DNA of 64,000 bases from Paenibacillus farraposensis (GCF_020736845.1 NZ_JAFFQR010000043.1:124001-188000); one strand, 5' to 3'; shown: positions 1 through 9,496, counted from the stretch's first letter. Program-made: numbers and translations. The notes: generated by a model from the letters alone, not told the origin.

Positions 1-2
1 GT

Positions 3-1988
3 GTCATCTTTGCAGTAAAGAAGGGAAAGGATTTCTGGTCGTATGCTTCCGGCGAAGCGAATGTAGAAAGTAAGAAACCGATGCAAGCTGACTATTCATT
101 TCGAATCGGGAGTATAACGAAATCGTTCGTCGGTGTAGTGGCCCTGCAACTAGCTGAGGAAAAGAAGCTAAGCCTCGATGACTCGGTAGAAAAATGGCTC
201 CCAGGTGTCGTACAAGGAAACGGATATGACGGTAACAAAATTACGATTCGTCAGTTATTAAATCATACGAGTGGAGTGGCAGACTACTTAGATGATGAAC
301 TCAAGGAAAGTATACTCCAGAACTCCACTCAAACGTTTACAGCAGAACAACTCATTTCTCGCGCATTAAAGCATACACCAACCACAGGTGACTATTCGAA
401 TACGAATACAGTGCTGATGAAACTCATTATCCAAAAGGTCACAGGAGAAACATATGCCGAACAAATCAAGAAACGAATTATTGAGCCGCTTCAACTAAAA
501 GAAACGTTTTTACCAGAAAACTCGCAATCCATTCCGAAAAACAGCCCGAATGGATACTTTAACAATGCCGGTACATTAATGGATATGACTGACCTTAACC
601 CTTCGTTTGCAGACGCAGCAGGGGGAATGATCTCGACTGCGAAAGATTTAACAACATTCTTTAGTGCTTTATTGGGCGGAAAATTGTTAACACCTAAGAT
701 TCAGAAAGAAATGTTAACCACTGTTGATACTCCACACGGGAAATTCGGACTCGGTATTCAGAAAGTAACATTGCCGAATGGCACTACCATATGGGGTCAT
801 CAAGGTGGCATTCCTGGATTCACCAACTTCGCAGGTGGAACAAAAGACGGCGAGCATGTGATCGCGATGAGTATTAACGTATTAGGGGAAGGTGCTGTAT
901 CTCATATTGAGAACATCCAGATGACTGAGTTCTCGGGACAAGCCAAGCAACCTTCCACCCCGGATCAAGCAGCTCAAAAACATGGGGAAGAATTGAAACA
1001 CTTCATTGATGAGAAAGCAAAAAGCAAGGATATCCCTGGCATAGTTGCTGCTGGGTTAAGAGACGGAGAATACTGGTCTTATGCAGCGGGTGTAGCCAAC
1101 CTCGATCATAAAAATCCGATGGAGCCGGACTTTACTTTCCGTATTGGCAGTGTCACAAAGGCTTTTGTTGCTACCCTTGTCTTACAGTTGGCTCAGGAGA
1201 AAAAGCTGAATCTGGATGACTCGGTAGAAAAATGGCTCCCAGGTGTGGTAAAGGGCAATGGGTATGACGGCAACAAAATCACGATTCGTCAGTTATTGAA
1301 CCAAACGAGCGGGATTGCAAGCTATACGAGTAAAGACATGCGGTATGCTACCTCATTTCCTCAATATACCGTTGTTGACCTTGTACGTATGGGACTGGCT
1401 AAGCCGCCAGTATTTAAACCAGGGGCAGGCTGGGACTATTCGAATACAAATACCGTACTAGCTGGTCTTGTTATTCAGAAGGTGACAGGAGAAAAGTACG
1501 ATGTTCAGATTAAGAAACGTATCCTTGGCCCGCTTCAGATGACAGATACATCCTTTAGTGGTAGTAATCCGAAAATCCCGGGCCAGCATGCCACAGGCTA
1601 TAGTATGAATCGGGCAGGGAAACTGTTTGATTTCACAGAGTATAATCCTTCATTCGCGAATGCTGCGGGGGAAATGATTTCGACAGGGAAAGATTTGACC
1701 ACCTTTTTTAGTGCGCTTTTGGGTGGGAAATTATTAAATGACAAGATGATGAAGCAGATGACAACAGGTGTGGACTCACCTTATGGCAAATATGGACTTG
1801 GAATTTATAAGGTGACTCTGCCGAACGGAAAGACCTATTGGGGACATGGCGGCGGCATTCATGGGTTTGAAACGCTAGCGGGTGGTACCTTAGGCGGGAA
1901 GGATATTTTGGTGACGAACATCAATGCGGTCGGTCCAGAACCTATCATCGCTAATCAAGCCATTTTCGAAAAAGAATTTAGCCGTTGA
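3..1988 (+). CDS. Secreted-type serine hydrolase with two tandem beta-lactamase-like domains (5' end outside window)
   Basis: The reading frame is open from the window edge, so the start and any signal peptide are missing. About 661 residues are visible. Two homologous units of roughly 300 residues follow each other. Each has a Ser-x-x-Lys nucleophile motif (SITK at 111-122, SVTK at 1149-1160), a Tyr-Ser-Asn motif within DYSNTNT, and a late His-x-Gly-Gly motif (HQGG, HGGG). This is the serine beta-lactamase / D-Ala-D-Ala carboxypeptidase fold (class C, Pfam Beta-lactamase). Both active sites look complete. Stretches around DDSVEKWLPGVV and NGYDGNKITIRQLLN are nearly identical between the units at DNA level too, so the duplication is recent or homogenised. 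Peptidase, esterase or lactamase activity cannot be told apart from sequence. A terminator follows. Confidence 0.85.
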   Translation, partial: VIFAVKKGKDFWSYASGEANVESKKPMQADYSFRIGSITKSFVGVVALQLAEEKKLSLDDSVEKWLPGVVQGNGYDGNKITIRQLLNHTSGVADYLDDELKESILQNSTQTFTAEQLISRALKHTPTTGDYSNTNTVLMKLIIQKVTGETYAEQIKKRIIEPLQLKETFLPENSQSIPKNSPNGYFNNAGTLMDMTDLNPSFADAAGGMISTAKDLTTFFSALLGGKLLTPKIQKEMLTTVDTPHGKFGLGIQKVTLPNGTTIWGHQGGIPGFTNFAGGTKDGEHVIAMSINVLGEGAVSHIENIQMTEFSGQAKQPSTPDQAAQKHGEELKHFIDEKAKSKDIPGIVAAGLRDGEYWSYAAGVANLDHKNPMEPDFTFRIGSVTKAFVATLVLQLAQEKKLNLDDSVEKWLPGVVKGNGYDGNKITIRQLLNQTSGIASYTSKDMRYATSFPQYTVVDLVRMGLAKPPVFKPGAGWDYSNTNTVLAGLVIQKVTGEKYDVQIKKRILGPLQMTDTSFSGSNPKIPGQHATGYSMNRAGKLFDFTEYNPSFANAAGEMISTGKDLTTFFSALLGGKLLNDKMMKQMTTGVDSPYGKYGLGIYKVTLPNGKTYWGHGGGIHGFETLAGGTLGGKDILVTNINAVGPEPIIANQAIFEKEFSR

Positions 1989-2009
1989 GTTAAAAAGGAA
2001 AAATGATAG

Positions 2010-2053
2010 AAGGCTTTTGCTTTGGGAACTCCAAGAGCAATAAGCCTTTTTCC
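2010..2053 (+). terminator. Rho-independent terminator after the tandem hydrolase gene
   Basis: An imperfect stem pairs aaggctt-ttgctttgg (2010-2025) with ccaagagcaa-taagcctt (2031-2048) and is followed by a T run. It separates the hydrolase from prfA. Confidence 0.8.
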
Positions 2054-2177
2054 TCTTCAGCTCTTATCGATCATTCAATTCATTCAGGATTTTGTGTATT
2101 CGACTCCATTAGATTTGCGGATTTTTGCAAAATCCTAAATTAGCAAGTATTTATTTGTAGCTAATTAACTGATTAGT

Positions 2178-2186
2178 TGTTATAAT
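2178..2186 (+). promoter_or_regulatory. Extended -10 promoter for prfA
   Basis: TGTTATAAT is a perfect extended -10 element (TGn plus TATAAT). No good -35 lies 17 bases upstream, as is usual for this class. It sits 66 bases before the chosen prfA start, and the same motif recurs before upp. Confidence 0.5.
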
Positions 2187-2251
2187 AAAGAGCTGTAGCC
2201 AGTGAATTTGAAGCTGGTTTTCATATTAAATTGACTGAAGAGGTGAATCGC

Positions 2252-3319
2252 TTGTTGGACCGATTGCAATCATTAGCGGACCGCTACGATAAACTGAGCG
2301 AACTGCTCTGCGATCCGGATGTGGCGAACGATAGCAAAAAACTTAGAGATTATTCCAAAGAACAGTCTGATTTACAGCCTGCTTATGAAGCATATACCGA
2401 ATATAAAACTGTCGTTGAAGAGCTGGACGCTGCCAAAGCGATGCAGGGAGAAAAGCTGGACGACGAAATGCGTGAAATGGTTAAAATGGAGATTGAAGAA
2501 CTGAGTGCCCGCAAACAGGAGCTGGACGAGAAAATCCGCATTTTGCTGTTGCCGAAGGACCCGAACGATGATAAGAACGTTATTATCGAAATTCGCGGGG
2601 CAGCGGGTGGCGATGAAGCGGCACTATTTGCAGCGGACTTGTACCGGATGTATACCCGCTATGCAGATACTCAAGGCTGGCGTGTGGAATTGATGGACGC
2701 GAACATGAATGACCTTGGAGGCTTTAAAGAGGTTATTTTCATGATCAACGGACGCGGTGCATATAGTAAAATGAAATTCGAAAGCGGCGCACACCGTGTA
2801 CAGCGGATTCCAACGACGGAATCGGGTGGACGTATTCATACGTCTACTTCCACGGTGTCCGTCATGCCTGAGGCAGAAGAAGTGGATATTGAAATTCTGG
2901 ACAAGGATATCCGTGTGGATACGTTCTGTTCCAGTGGTGCAGGCGGTCAATCTGTCAATACGACAAAATCCGCAGTGCGTGTAACGCATATGCCAACAGG
3001 CATCGTGGCAACCTGTCAGGACGGCAAATCGCAGAACTCCAATAAGGAGAAGGCGTTGCAAGTTTTACGTGCCCGGATTTCGGACATGATGCGCCAGGAA
3101 GAGGAAGCCAAATATGCAGGCGAGCGCAAGAGCAAAGTAGGTACCGGAGATCGCAGTGAGCGCATTCGTACCTATAACTTCCCGCAAAGCCGTGTAACGG
3201 ATCACCGTATCGGCTTGACCGTGCACAAGCTGGATCAGGTAATGAACGGGGATATTGAAGAAATCGTATCGGCACTCACGATTGCAGAGCAGGCTGATTT
3301 GATGGAACAAGGAGTTTAA
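2252..3319 (+). CDS. prfA: Peptide chain release factor 1
   Basis: RF-1 recognises UAA and UAG stop codons and triggers peptide release on the ribosome. The catalytic GGQ motif is seen in [11 protein letters not shown], and the N-terminal domain is the usual charged helical region. I start the gene at TTG 2252, giving [15 protein letters not shown] and 355 residues, the length of B. subtilis PrfA. An AGAGGTG ribosome site lies a few bases upstream. The frame also allows TTG 2231, but that would place the ribosome site inside the gene. prmC, whose product methylates the GGQ glutamine, follows after three bases, the standard prfA-prmC operon. Confidence 0.97.
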   Translation: MLDRLQSLADRYDKLSELLCDPDVANDSKKLRDYSKEQSDLQPAYEAYTEYKTVVEELDAAKAMQGEKLDDEMREMVKMEIEELSARKQELDEKIRILLLPKDPNDDKNVIIEIRGAAGGDEAALFAADLYRMYTRYADTQGWRVELMDANMNDLGGFKEVIFMINGRGAYSKMKFESGAHRVQRIPTTESGGRIHTSTSTVSVMPEAEEVDIEILDKDIRVDTFCSSGAGGQSVNTTKSAVRVTHMPTGIVATCQDGKSQNSNKEKALQVLRARISDMMRQEEEAKYAGERKSKVGTGDRSERIRTYNFPQSRVTDHRIGLTVHKLDQVMNGDIEEIVSALTIAEQADLMEQGV

Positions 3320-3322
3320 GCT

Positions 3323-4222
3323 TTGGGACACGAACGTGATCAAGTGTATCGGATGTCACCGGAGCGTAGCATGAGTATCAGAGAAGCCTTGATTGAGGCT
3401 TCTTCTTTTTTAGGAAGCTGCGGTGTACTGGAGCCGCAGCATAACGCACGCCTGCTGCTGGAGCATGTGCTCGGGCTGGAAGGTACGGCCTTCTACGCCG
3501 CGCTGGGCGATCCGTTCCCTGCCTCTGGCAAGGAAGCGTGGGAAGCGGTCGTAACCCGTAAAGCAGCGGGTGAGCCGGCGCAATATATTATCGGTCGGCA
3601 GGAATTTTATGGCCGCCCGTTCGCGGTTTCGCCGTCGGTGCTAATCCCGCGTCCCGAGACAGAACTGCTCGTCGAGGCGATACTTCAGCACGGCGATCGT
3701 TTGTGGCCGAACGGCGCTCCGCAGGCGCTCGATATCGGCACAGGCAGCGGTGCGATTGCCGTGACACTGGCGGCGGAGCGGCCGAACTGGCGCATGGCGG
3801 CCGGGGATATTTCCGGCGCTGCGCTGGAAATGGCAGCCCGCAACGCCGCCGCGAACGGTGTCGCCGTGGAATTTCGCGAGGGCGATCTGCTGACGCCGTT
3901 TGCGGGAGCGGCGGTGGACATTCTCGTGTCCAACCCGCCGTATATTCCGGCTGCGGATATCGCCGGCTTACAACCGGAGGTGCGCGACCATGAGCCGCGT
4001 ATGGCTCTGGACGGCGGACCTGACGGACTTGGCCCGTATCGGGCGATATTGGAGCAGCTTGGGCTCCTTGAGGCCCCACCCCGGCTCATCGGATTTGAGC
4101 TGGGGATGGGGCAGGCCAGAGACGTGGCCGCCCTGCTGGAACAGGCAGGTCATTGGAGCACGATATTAATCGTGCCGGACCTTGCAGGGATTGAACGACA
4201 TGTCCTAGGCGTCTTGGAGTAG
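3323..4222 (+). CDS. prmC: Release factor glutamine N5-methyltransferase
   Basis: PrmC (HemK) uses S-adenosylmethionine to methylate the GGQ glutamine of release factors. The SAM-binding loop appears as DIGTGSG and the substrate-glutamine motif as NPPY (SNPPYIP), in family order after an N-terminal helical domain. The TTG start at 3323 is supported by AAGGAG at about 3308-3313, inside the end of prfA; a downstream ATG at 3353 is an alternative. The central part, about 3440-4110, is markedly richer in G+C than neighbouring genes. It is translationally coupled to prfA by position. Confidence 0.95.
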   Translation: MGHERDQVYRMSPERSMSIREALIEASSFLGSCGVLEPQHNARLLLEHVLGLEGTAFYAALGDPFPASGKEAWEAVVTRKAAGEPAQYIIGRQEFYGRPFAVSPSVLIPRPETELLVEAILQHGDRLWPNGAPQALDIGTGSGAIAVTLAAERPNWRMAAGDISGAALEMAARNAAANGVAVEFREGDLLTPFAGAAVDILVSNPPYIPAADIAGLQPEVRDHEPRMALDGGPDGLGPYRAILEQLGLLEAPPRLIGFELGMGQARDVAALLEQAGHWSTILIVPDLAGIERHVLGVLE

Positions 4223-4297
4223 TGCTGTATTTTCTTTTTGCGAGTCTTTCCTTTAGAATAAGAGGAGTATGACCGAGAAACGGCTCAGGGGGAAATC

Positions 4298-5491
4298 ATG
4301 CTTCAGAAATTAAAAAAAATGGATGGTCCGGTTATCTTTATTCTAGTTTTGCTCATGGCAATCAGCGTCATCACGGTATATAGTGCGGGCAGAGGCCCTA
4401 CAAACCTGGCGGAGCACGGCAATGACTACCAGAAGATGATCGGATACTATATATTGGGTTTTGTGGCGATCTTGGGTATAGCGGTGGTCGATTTTCGGAT
4501 ATTTATTAAAAAGGCACTGTATGTATACGGAGGCGGGATATTCCTGCTCATTCTCGGCTTTTTTGGCGGGACGGTTAACAACTCTCAGGGCTTCTTGAAA
4601 ATTGGCGGCTTGAACCTTCAGCCTGCTGAGGTATTCAAGCTGGTTCTTATCATTTTTCTGACATATATGCTGATCAAAAAGCGCAAGAGCAAGTTGTATT
4701 TTATCCAGGATGTGCTGCCGGTTGCGCTGGTGAGCTTTGTTCCGTTTGCCATGGTAATGGCACAAAATGACTTGGGTAATGCGCTCGGGTACATCGTCAT
4801 TGTCATCGGCATGCTGTGGATTGGGAATGTGAAGGCATCCCATGCGTTAATTGGATTTATCATATTTTTAGTCGCCGTGGGCGGCGGGATCAAGGCCTAT
4901 ATTTCATTTCACGATGAGATAGACACCTTTATGAAGGGGATTGGGCGCAGTCACTGGGTAGAGCGTCTGGACCCTTGGCTTGTACCGGAAAAAGCGACCG
5001 CGAAGGCATCTTACCATACCAAAAATGCCAAGCTGGCGATTGCCTCCGGCGGGATGATGGGTAAAGGCTTTTTGCAGGGGACCTCGGTACAGTCCGGACG
5101 TGTGCCTTATACGTACGCAGACTCTATTTTTGTAGTTGTAGCGGAGGAATTCGGCTTTGTGGGCTCGTCGGTGCTGCTGTTGCTTTATTTTATTCTGATC
5201 CACCGGATGATCCTGATCTCGCTGGAATGTCGCGATCGTGCCGGACCGTATCTTATCGTGGGTATTGTGTCCATGCTGCTATATCAGATTTTTGAGAATA
5301 TCGGTGCATTTATAGGCATTATGCCGCTTACGGGGATTACGCTTCCGTTCATAAGCTATGGGGGTACGTCTTTGCTCATTAACATGGCTAGTATTGGCCT
5401 GGTTATGAGTATTAAGGTACACGGCCAGGAGATGGAAGATGATTTGCCGCATCCCTCCAGAGCGAGCTTGACGAAAGCGAAAAAAACTTGA
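4298..5491 (+). CDS. RodA/FtsW/SpoVE-family (SEDS) peptidoglycan polymerase
   Basis: A 397-residue multipass membrane protein with the SEDS signature regions: GRGPTN near the start, a loop with LAIASGGMMGKG, YADSIFVVVAEEFGFVG carrying the conserved Asp and Glu, and the C-terminal PLTGITLPFISYGGTSLL. SEDS proteins polymerise lipid II into glycan strands together with a class B PBP. ATG 4298 has a GGGGGA ribosome site. The gene occupies the ywkF position between prmC and spoIIR relative to B. subtilis. I cannot say whether it serves elongation, division or sporulation; closeness to spoIIR is only suggestive. A strong terminator follows. Confidence 0.9.
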   Translation: MLQKLKKMDGPVIFILVLLMAISVITVYSAGRGPTNLAEHGNDYQKMIGYYILGFVAILGIAVVDFRIFIKKALYVYGGGIFLLILGFFGGTVNNSQGFLKIGGLNLQPAEVFKLVLIIFLTYMLIKKRKSKLYFIQDVLPVALVSFVPFAMVMAQNDLGNALGYIVIVIGMLWIGNVKASHALIGFIIFLVAVGGGIKAYISFHDEIDTFMKGIGRSHWVERLDPWLVPEKATAKASYHTKNAKLAIASGGMMGKGFLQGTSVQSGRVPYTYADSIFVVVAEEFGFVGSSVLLLLYFILIHRMILISLECRDRAGPYLIVGIVSMLLYQIFENIGAFIGIMPLTGITLPFISYGGTSLLINMASIGLVMSIKVHGQEMEDDLPHPSRASLTKAKKT

Positions 5492-5579
5492 TGAACGGAT
5501 TGTAAGTAGAGACTTGTAGATAGAGACAAGTTGATATTTCGAATAAATTTAAAATGATGCCGTGAAAGGTTCGGAATGG

Positions 5580-5611
5580 AAGGTCCAGATTGTAAAATCT
5601 GGACCTTTTTC
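5580..5611 (+). terminator. Rho-independent terminator between the SEDS gene and spoIIR
   Basis: A perfect 10-bp stem, aggtccagat (5581-5590) with atctggacct (5597-5606), a 6-base loop and a T run. It isolates spoIIR from upstream transcription, as expected for a forespore-specific gene. Confidence 0.93.
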
Positions 5612-5715
5612 ATATTCACAGGCTGTGATCAAGCTTTTTGCGGCGGGGTTAATGCGTATGTTAGTTTGGTCAAGTGTTGTAAAGTGACCTTGAACTGATT
5701 TTACGAGATTCATAG

Positions 5716-5743
5716 GTTTAGATTCTCGCAAACCGGACAGACT
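5716..5743 (+). promoter_or_regulatory. Candidate sigma-F promoter of spoIIR
   Basis: GTTTA (5716-5720) matches the -35 consensus GYWTA, and GGACAGACT (5735-5743) matches GGnnAnAnT, with 14 bases between. Spacing and match are the same as before spoIIQ in this window. It lies about 40 bases before the spoIIR start. spoIIR is sigma-F dependent in B. subtilis. Confidence 0.6.
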
Positions 5744-5780
5744 GATAGACATCATAGAGTTTGGTTTTGGGGGGAGCAAG

Positions 5781-6473
5781 ATGAGAAACTGGGTAAAGCA
5801 AGTTGCAATGATATTATTTTGTATTTCGATCTTAATGATGTCCTGGGAAGGTCAAAAAATGGATGCTGCTGTGTCGACAGGAGCCAAAGGCCCTATAATG
5901 TCAGGAATGACAACAACAGGGGCGAGAGTGATTCCGCATGATTCCATTCGCCTGCGCATTTTGGCCAATTCGGATCGCCCACAGGATCAGTTGATCAAGC
6001 GCGAAATACGGGACACTATCGTACAGCAGATGAATGCATGGGTAGGGAAGCTTGAAAATCCGCAAAGCCTGAATCAGGCGAGAGTGCTGATTACTGCTCA
6101 TTTGCCTGAAATTGATCGTTTGGTAGGTGCTGAGCTGGCTCGGCGAGGTATTGCGTATGATCATCAGGTGGAGCTGGCGAGCGTACCTTTTCCGACGAAA
6201 ATGTATGGTGGTCTTGTCTATCCTGCGGGGAATTATGAGGCACTTCGGGTCACGCTGGGAGAAGGCAAAGGGCAAAACTGGTGGTGCGTGCTGTTTCCGC
6301 CCCTGTGTTTTATTGATGCAGGCAGCGGAGAAGCGGCGGCACAAACGGTATCGGCAAAAGCGAATCACAGAGACAGCCGGACAAACGCGAATGACAAGAA
6401 ACCGGAAGTGCGTTTTTTTCTGTGGGACGCCCTTACGGGACTGTTGGGATGGGTGAGCGGTTTATTTGCCTAA
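5781..6473 (+). CDS. spoIIR: Stage II sporulation protein R
   Basis: SpoIIR is the signal secreted by the forespore that activates SpoIIGA, which then cleaves pro-sigma-E in the mother cell. The 230-residue protein has an N-terminal hydrophobic export segment (about residues 7-22), then the family core with HDSIRLRILANSD, an R-E-I-R-D helix, and the conserved WWCVLFPPLCF stretch. Its ATG has a very strong GGGGGGAG ribosome site. The gene stands alone between a terminator and ywlC, in the same position as in B. subtilis. Confidence 0.95.
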   Translation: MRNWVKQVAMILFCISILMMSWEGQKMDAAVSTGAKGPIMSGMTTTGARVIPHDSIRLRILANSDRPQDQLIKREIRDTIVQQMNAWVGKLENPQSLNQARVLITAHLPEIDRLVGAELARRGIAYDHQVELASVPFPTKMYGGLVYPAGNYEALRVTLGEGKGQNWWCVLFPPLCFIDAGSGEAAAQTVSAKANHRDSRTNANDKKPEVRFFLWDALTGLLGWVSGLFA

Positions 6474-6565
6474 GTCCCATGAGTTAAGGAAAAGGGATGG
6501 ATCGTTTGCGTTCTTTGTTGCAAGCAGTAAATACGATGGCCGTGAAGAACGGGGCAGTTCCCATA

Positions 6566-6574
6566 TGCTATAAT
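6566..6574 (+). promoter_or_regulatory. Extended -10 promoter upstream of ywlC
   Basis: TGC-TATAAT is an extended -10 element about 120 bases before the ywlC start. No convincing -35 is seen. Confidence 0.4.
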
Positions 6575-6692
6575 GGGATGTACAGTAGGTACGCGCACGG
6601 CAGAGCCGGTTCAACCACGTATTCAAATTGACTTCTTTGGGGCTCAAGCGGGATGAATCGAGCTTTGACAATAAAATACGGGATGATTAGAT

Positions 6693-8012
6693 ATGAGCGA
6701 TAAATTGAATCAAATGCAAGATGTGGACGGAGAGTTGGCACGGAAGGAGAAGCCCGAGCGGGAAGTGAATGAACAGCAAATTCATACGTTCAAGCAGGTG
6801 TTGGGGGCTTCGCATACAAAATGGTGGGATGTAAGAGGCTTCGTTCCCGAAACGGACATGGCTACAACGGCTAAAAGGGTGTCTGCTAGCCTAAAAGAAG
6901 CTGATGCTACGGTTGCTGTTCATGAGACTGAAGTGGACGCCTTCAGCGAAATAGGGGATGAATCGGTTCGGATTATGGCGGAAAAGGGGATCCGTGAGGC
7001 CGCCGTGCTGCTCCGAGCGGGGGAGACGGTGGCTTTCCCTACGGAAACCGTGTATGGCCTGGGTGCCGATGCACGCAGCACCAAAGCGGTGGAGGCGGTA
7101 TTTGCTGCCAAAGGACGTCCTTCCGACAATCCGCTCATTGTCCATATTTCCGATCCTGTCCAATTAAACGGCATGGTTGCCAAAATAAACGATACGGCCC
7201 GGGTACTGATGGATGCGTTCTGGCCGGGACCGCTGACGCTGGTGCTGCCGGCGGTGCCGCAGGCGTTATCACCCCGTGTAACGGCGGGGCTGGACACGGT
7301 CGGCGTACGTATGCCGGATCATCCGATAGCGCTGCGCCTGATCACGGAGTCCGGTTGTCCGCTGGCTGCTCCCAGCGCGAACCGCTCGGGCAGGCCCAGC
7401 CCGACCCTTGCACAGCATGTGCAGGAGGACCTGGAGGGCCGCATTGGCGGCATTCTGGACGGAGGCCCTACAGGTGTGGGGCTGGAGTCCACGGTGGTAC
7501 AGGCTGGTGACGACGGAACCGTCACCATTCTGCGCCCCGGCGGTGTGACGGCCGAGCAGCTCGCTGCGGTGGCTCGCGCCGTCACGCTCGATCCGGCGCT
7601 GGCCGCCGCTTCGCCTGGCGAGGACGCCAACAGCCCGGCACCACGTTCGCCGGGCATGAAGTACACGCACTACGCGCCGCGGGGCCGCTTGAGCGTGGTG
7701 CAGGGCCCGTCGCCCGCTGGGGTGGCGGGCTGGATTCGCGCCGCGCTGGCGGAGGCGCGCGCGCGGGGGGAGCGCACGGCTGTGCTCGCGTTTGATGAGC
7801 ATGCCGCCAGCTATGCCGGAGAGCGCGTCTATTCGCTGGGCAAGCGGGACGCGCTCCATGAGGCGGCGCAGCGCCTGTACGGCGTGCTGCGCCGCTGCGA
7901 TGAAGACGGCGTCACCTATATTTTGTCGGAAGCCTGTCCCTCCAGTGGGCTGGGAGACGCCGTCATGAATCGCCTGCTGAAAGCAGCAGGCCATCGAATC
8001 ATTCGTCTTTAG
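6693..8012 (+). CDS. ywlC: Threonylcarbamoyl-AMP synthase (Sua5/YwlC type)
   Basis: It makes threonylcarbamoyl-AMP from threonine, bicarbonate and ATP for the t6A37 tRNA modification. The YrdC domain begins near residue 95 (REAAVLLRAGETVAFPTETVYGLGADA, shown here only as its opening) and includes KGRPSDNPL, SANRSGRPSPT and the PGMKYTHYAP linker. The C-terminal Sua5 domain follows, so this is the two-domain form. An N-terminal extension of about 90 residues containing TKWWDV precedes it. A GGGATGA site supports ATG 6693 only weakly; translation from the ATG near residue 92 would give a protein of the B. subtilis YwlC length. The region 7200-7900 is strongly G+C-rich. Gene order matches B. subtilis. 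Confidence 0.9.
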   Translation: MSDKLNQMQDVDGELARKEKPEREVNEQQIHTFKQVLGASHTKWWDVRGFVPETDMATTAKRVSASLKEADATVAVHETEVDAFSEIGDESVRIMAEKGIREAAVLLRAGETVAFPTETVYGLGADARSTKAVEAVFAAKGRPSDNPLIVHISDPVQLNGMVAKINDTARVLMDAFWPGPLTLVLPAVPQALSPRVTAGLDTVGVRMPDHPIALRLITESGCPLAAPSANRSGRPSPTLAQHVQEDLEGRIGGILDGGPTGVGLESTVVQAGDDGTVTILRPGGVTAEQLAAVARAVTLDPALAAASPGEDANSPAPRSPGMKYTHYAPRGRLSVVQGPSPAGVAGWIRAALAEARARGERTAVLAFDEHAASYAGERVYSLGKRDALHEAAQRLYGVLRRCDEDGVTYILSEACPSSGLGDAVMNRLLKAAGHRIIRL

Positions 8013-8187
8013 CAAGAATCACACACCTTGCTGGAGAACAAAAATGGTTCCCGTCTTATCGTAACCACTCTTATAAAATCTTTTTCTCTCCTCGTCCTCG
8101 TACTGTCTCATCCTTGTATGCTTGTACTGTTTTGCTCCTTGTCCGCATAACGTGTACAAGAAGGGACGGACAATGGAGGGATGGAGT

Positions 8188-8748
8188 ATGCTACCAACCT
8201 CTGCCCATGCCGGGCAGGTTGTAACGATTCTGATCATGGCAGTAGCGCTGGGGATGGATGCGTTATCGCTGGGCGTAGGAATCGGTATGAAGGGGATACG
8301 CCTGCGGGAAGTGCTGCGTATTAGCACGATAATTGGCTTTTTCCACATTCTGATGCCATTGCTGGGGATGTTTACAGGCCACTATATGAGTTCTTTGCTG
8401 GGCCATGTGACAACCTATTTCGCAGGGGGCTTGCTCACCCTTTTAGGTGGCCATATGGTATATAATTCCTTCAAAGGGGATGGCGTACAAGCACTGGATC
8501 ATCGTTCGCCTTTGGGACTTTTATTGTTTGCACTGGGAGTAAGCATGGACTCATTTTCTGTAGGAGTGTCGCTGGGGATGTTTCAGAGCGATCTGGTGCT
8601 GAGCGTTCTGGCTTTCGGCTTTTGCGGTGGAACGATGGCGATGCTGGGGTTGCTGCTGGGCCGCAAGGTCAGCCGTAATCTAGGGGATTATGGAGAGGCC
8701 GTGGGCGGGGCTATATTGCTGGCGTTTGGTTTTATGTTTATGTTTTGA
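8188..8748 (+). CDS. mntP: Manganese efflux pump MntP
   Basis: MntP exports Mn(II). The protein has about six membrane segments arranged as two repeats, each with a conserved Asp motif: ALGMDALSLGVGIG and LGVSMDSFSVGVSLGM. I choose ATG 8188 because GGAGGG lies 7 bases upstream and the 186-residue product fits the family. ATG 8173 or 8122 would add a non-conserved N-terminus. It corresponds to ywlD in the B. subtilis order. The 175-base leader shows no recognisable yybP-ykoY manganese riboswitch. Confidence 0.92.
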   Translation: MLPTSAHAGQVVTILIMAVALGMDALSLGVGIGMKGIRLREVLRISTIIGFFHILMPLLGMFTGHYMSSLLGHVTTYFAGGLLTLLGGHMVYNSFKGDGVQALDHRSPLGLLLFALGVSMDSFSVGVSLGMFQSDLVLSVLAFGFCGGTMAMLGLLLGRKVSRNLGDYGEAVGGAILLAFGFMFMF

Positions 8749-8831
8749 TTTTAGTGCAGTCAGTGTAAAATAAATACAGGATTTTAGTAATCCTCTGTTT
8801 ATATATTGTTAACATACGGGGGGTGAAAACG

Positions 8832-9416
8832 TTGAAGCATATTTTATTTGTATGCACAGGGAACACCTGTCGTAGTCCGATGGCTGAAGGGATGCTGCGT
8901 AAGCTGGCTATTGAACGCGGGTTGGAGCTGGAAGTACGTTCTGCCGGAGTGGCCGCGATGGAAGGCGCGCCAATATCCCGGCATGCAGAGGCGGTTCTTC
9001 GGGAACAGGATATTCTGGACCGGATGACTTCGACTCCTTTGAGCAACGAACTCGCCGAGTGGGCCCATCTGATTTTAACCTTGACGCAGGGGCACAAGCA
9101 GCACGTCATTCAGCGGTTACCACATACAGCAGGCAAAGTATTTACGCTCAAGGAATATGTGGAGGATCGGGATGCAGTGCTGAAGGATGTTCAGGAGCTA
9201 GATGGCCTGTACGCTTCGCAGCAGTTGATGGCTGCACTCGGACAAGAGCTGTCGACGCAGGAGCGTGAGCGGATGATTGAACTGCATCAGCGGATTCCGA
9301 GCGCTGATATTTCTGATCCATTCGGCGGCTCGAGGGAAGACTATGATGTTACGGCTGCGGAAATTCGCACGGCGCTGCATAAGTTGCTGGACAAGCTCAA
9401 GGCTTCTTCCGAATAA
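8832..9416 (+). CDS. ywlE: Low-molecular-weight protein-tyrosine-phosphatase family, likely protein arginine phosphatase
   Basis: The family removes phosphate through a Cys nucleophile. The P-loop is VCTGNTCRS at residues 6-14, and its Thr between Asn and Cys is the residue that favours phospho-arginine in B. subtilis YwlE. The general-acid loop is DPFGGS near the C-terminus. TTG 8832 is chosen because GGGGGTGA sits just upstream; GTG 8823 overlaps that site. Between TLKEYV and DPFGGS there are about 45 extra residues compared with the 150-residue B. subtilis protein. The gene keeps the B. subtilis ywl order, but rpiB is not found after it. Confidence 0.9.
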   Translation: MKHILFVCTGNTCRSPMAEGMLRKLAIERGLELEVRSAGVAAMEGAPISRHAEAVLREQDILDRMTSTPLSNELAEWAHLILTLTQGHKQHVIQRLPHTAGKVFTLKEYVEDRDAVLKDVQELDGLYASQQLMAALGQELSTQERERMIELHQRIPSADISDPFGGSREDYDVTAAEIRTALHKLLDKLKASSE

Positions 9417-9496
9417 AATGAGTACCACTCATCTAATTTGTACGGAATCTGTTGATTTTCGGCAGTTAATCCGTTAAGATAAGGTGGAAAAATGAG

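Noticed and set aside
2086-2136. AGGATTTTG and CAAAATCCT inverted pair before prfA
   Set aside because: Arms are 33 bases apart, A/T-rich and without T tract; may be chance.
7269-8015. 248-codon minus-strand frame opposite ywlC
   Set aside because: No motif and no ribosome site; explained by the G+C-rich stretch.
8013-8187. Possible manganese (yybP-ykoY) riboswitch before mntP
   Set aside because: The conserved loop sequences of the class are not present in the 175-base leader.
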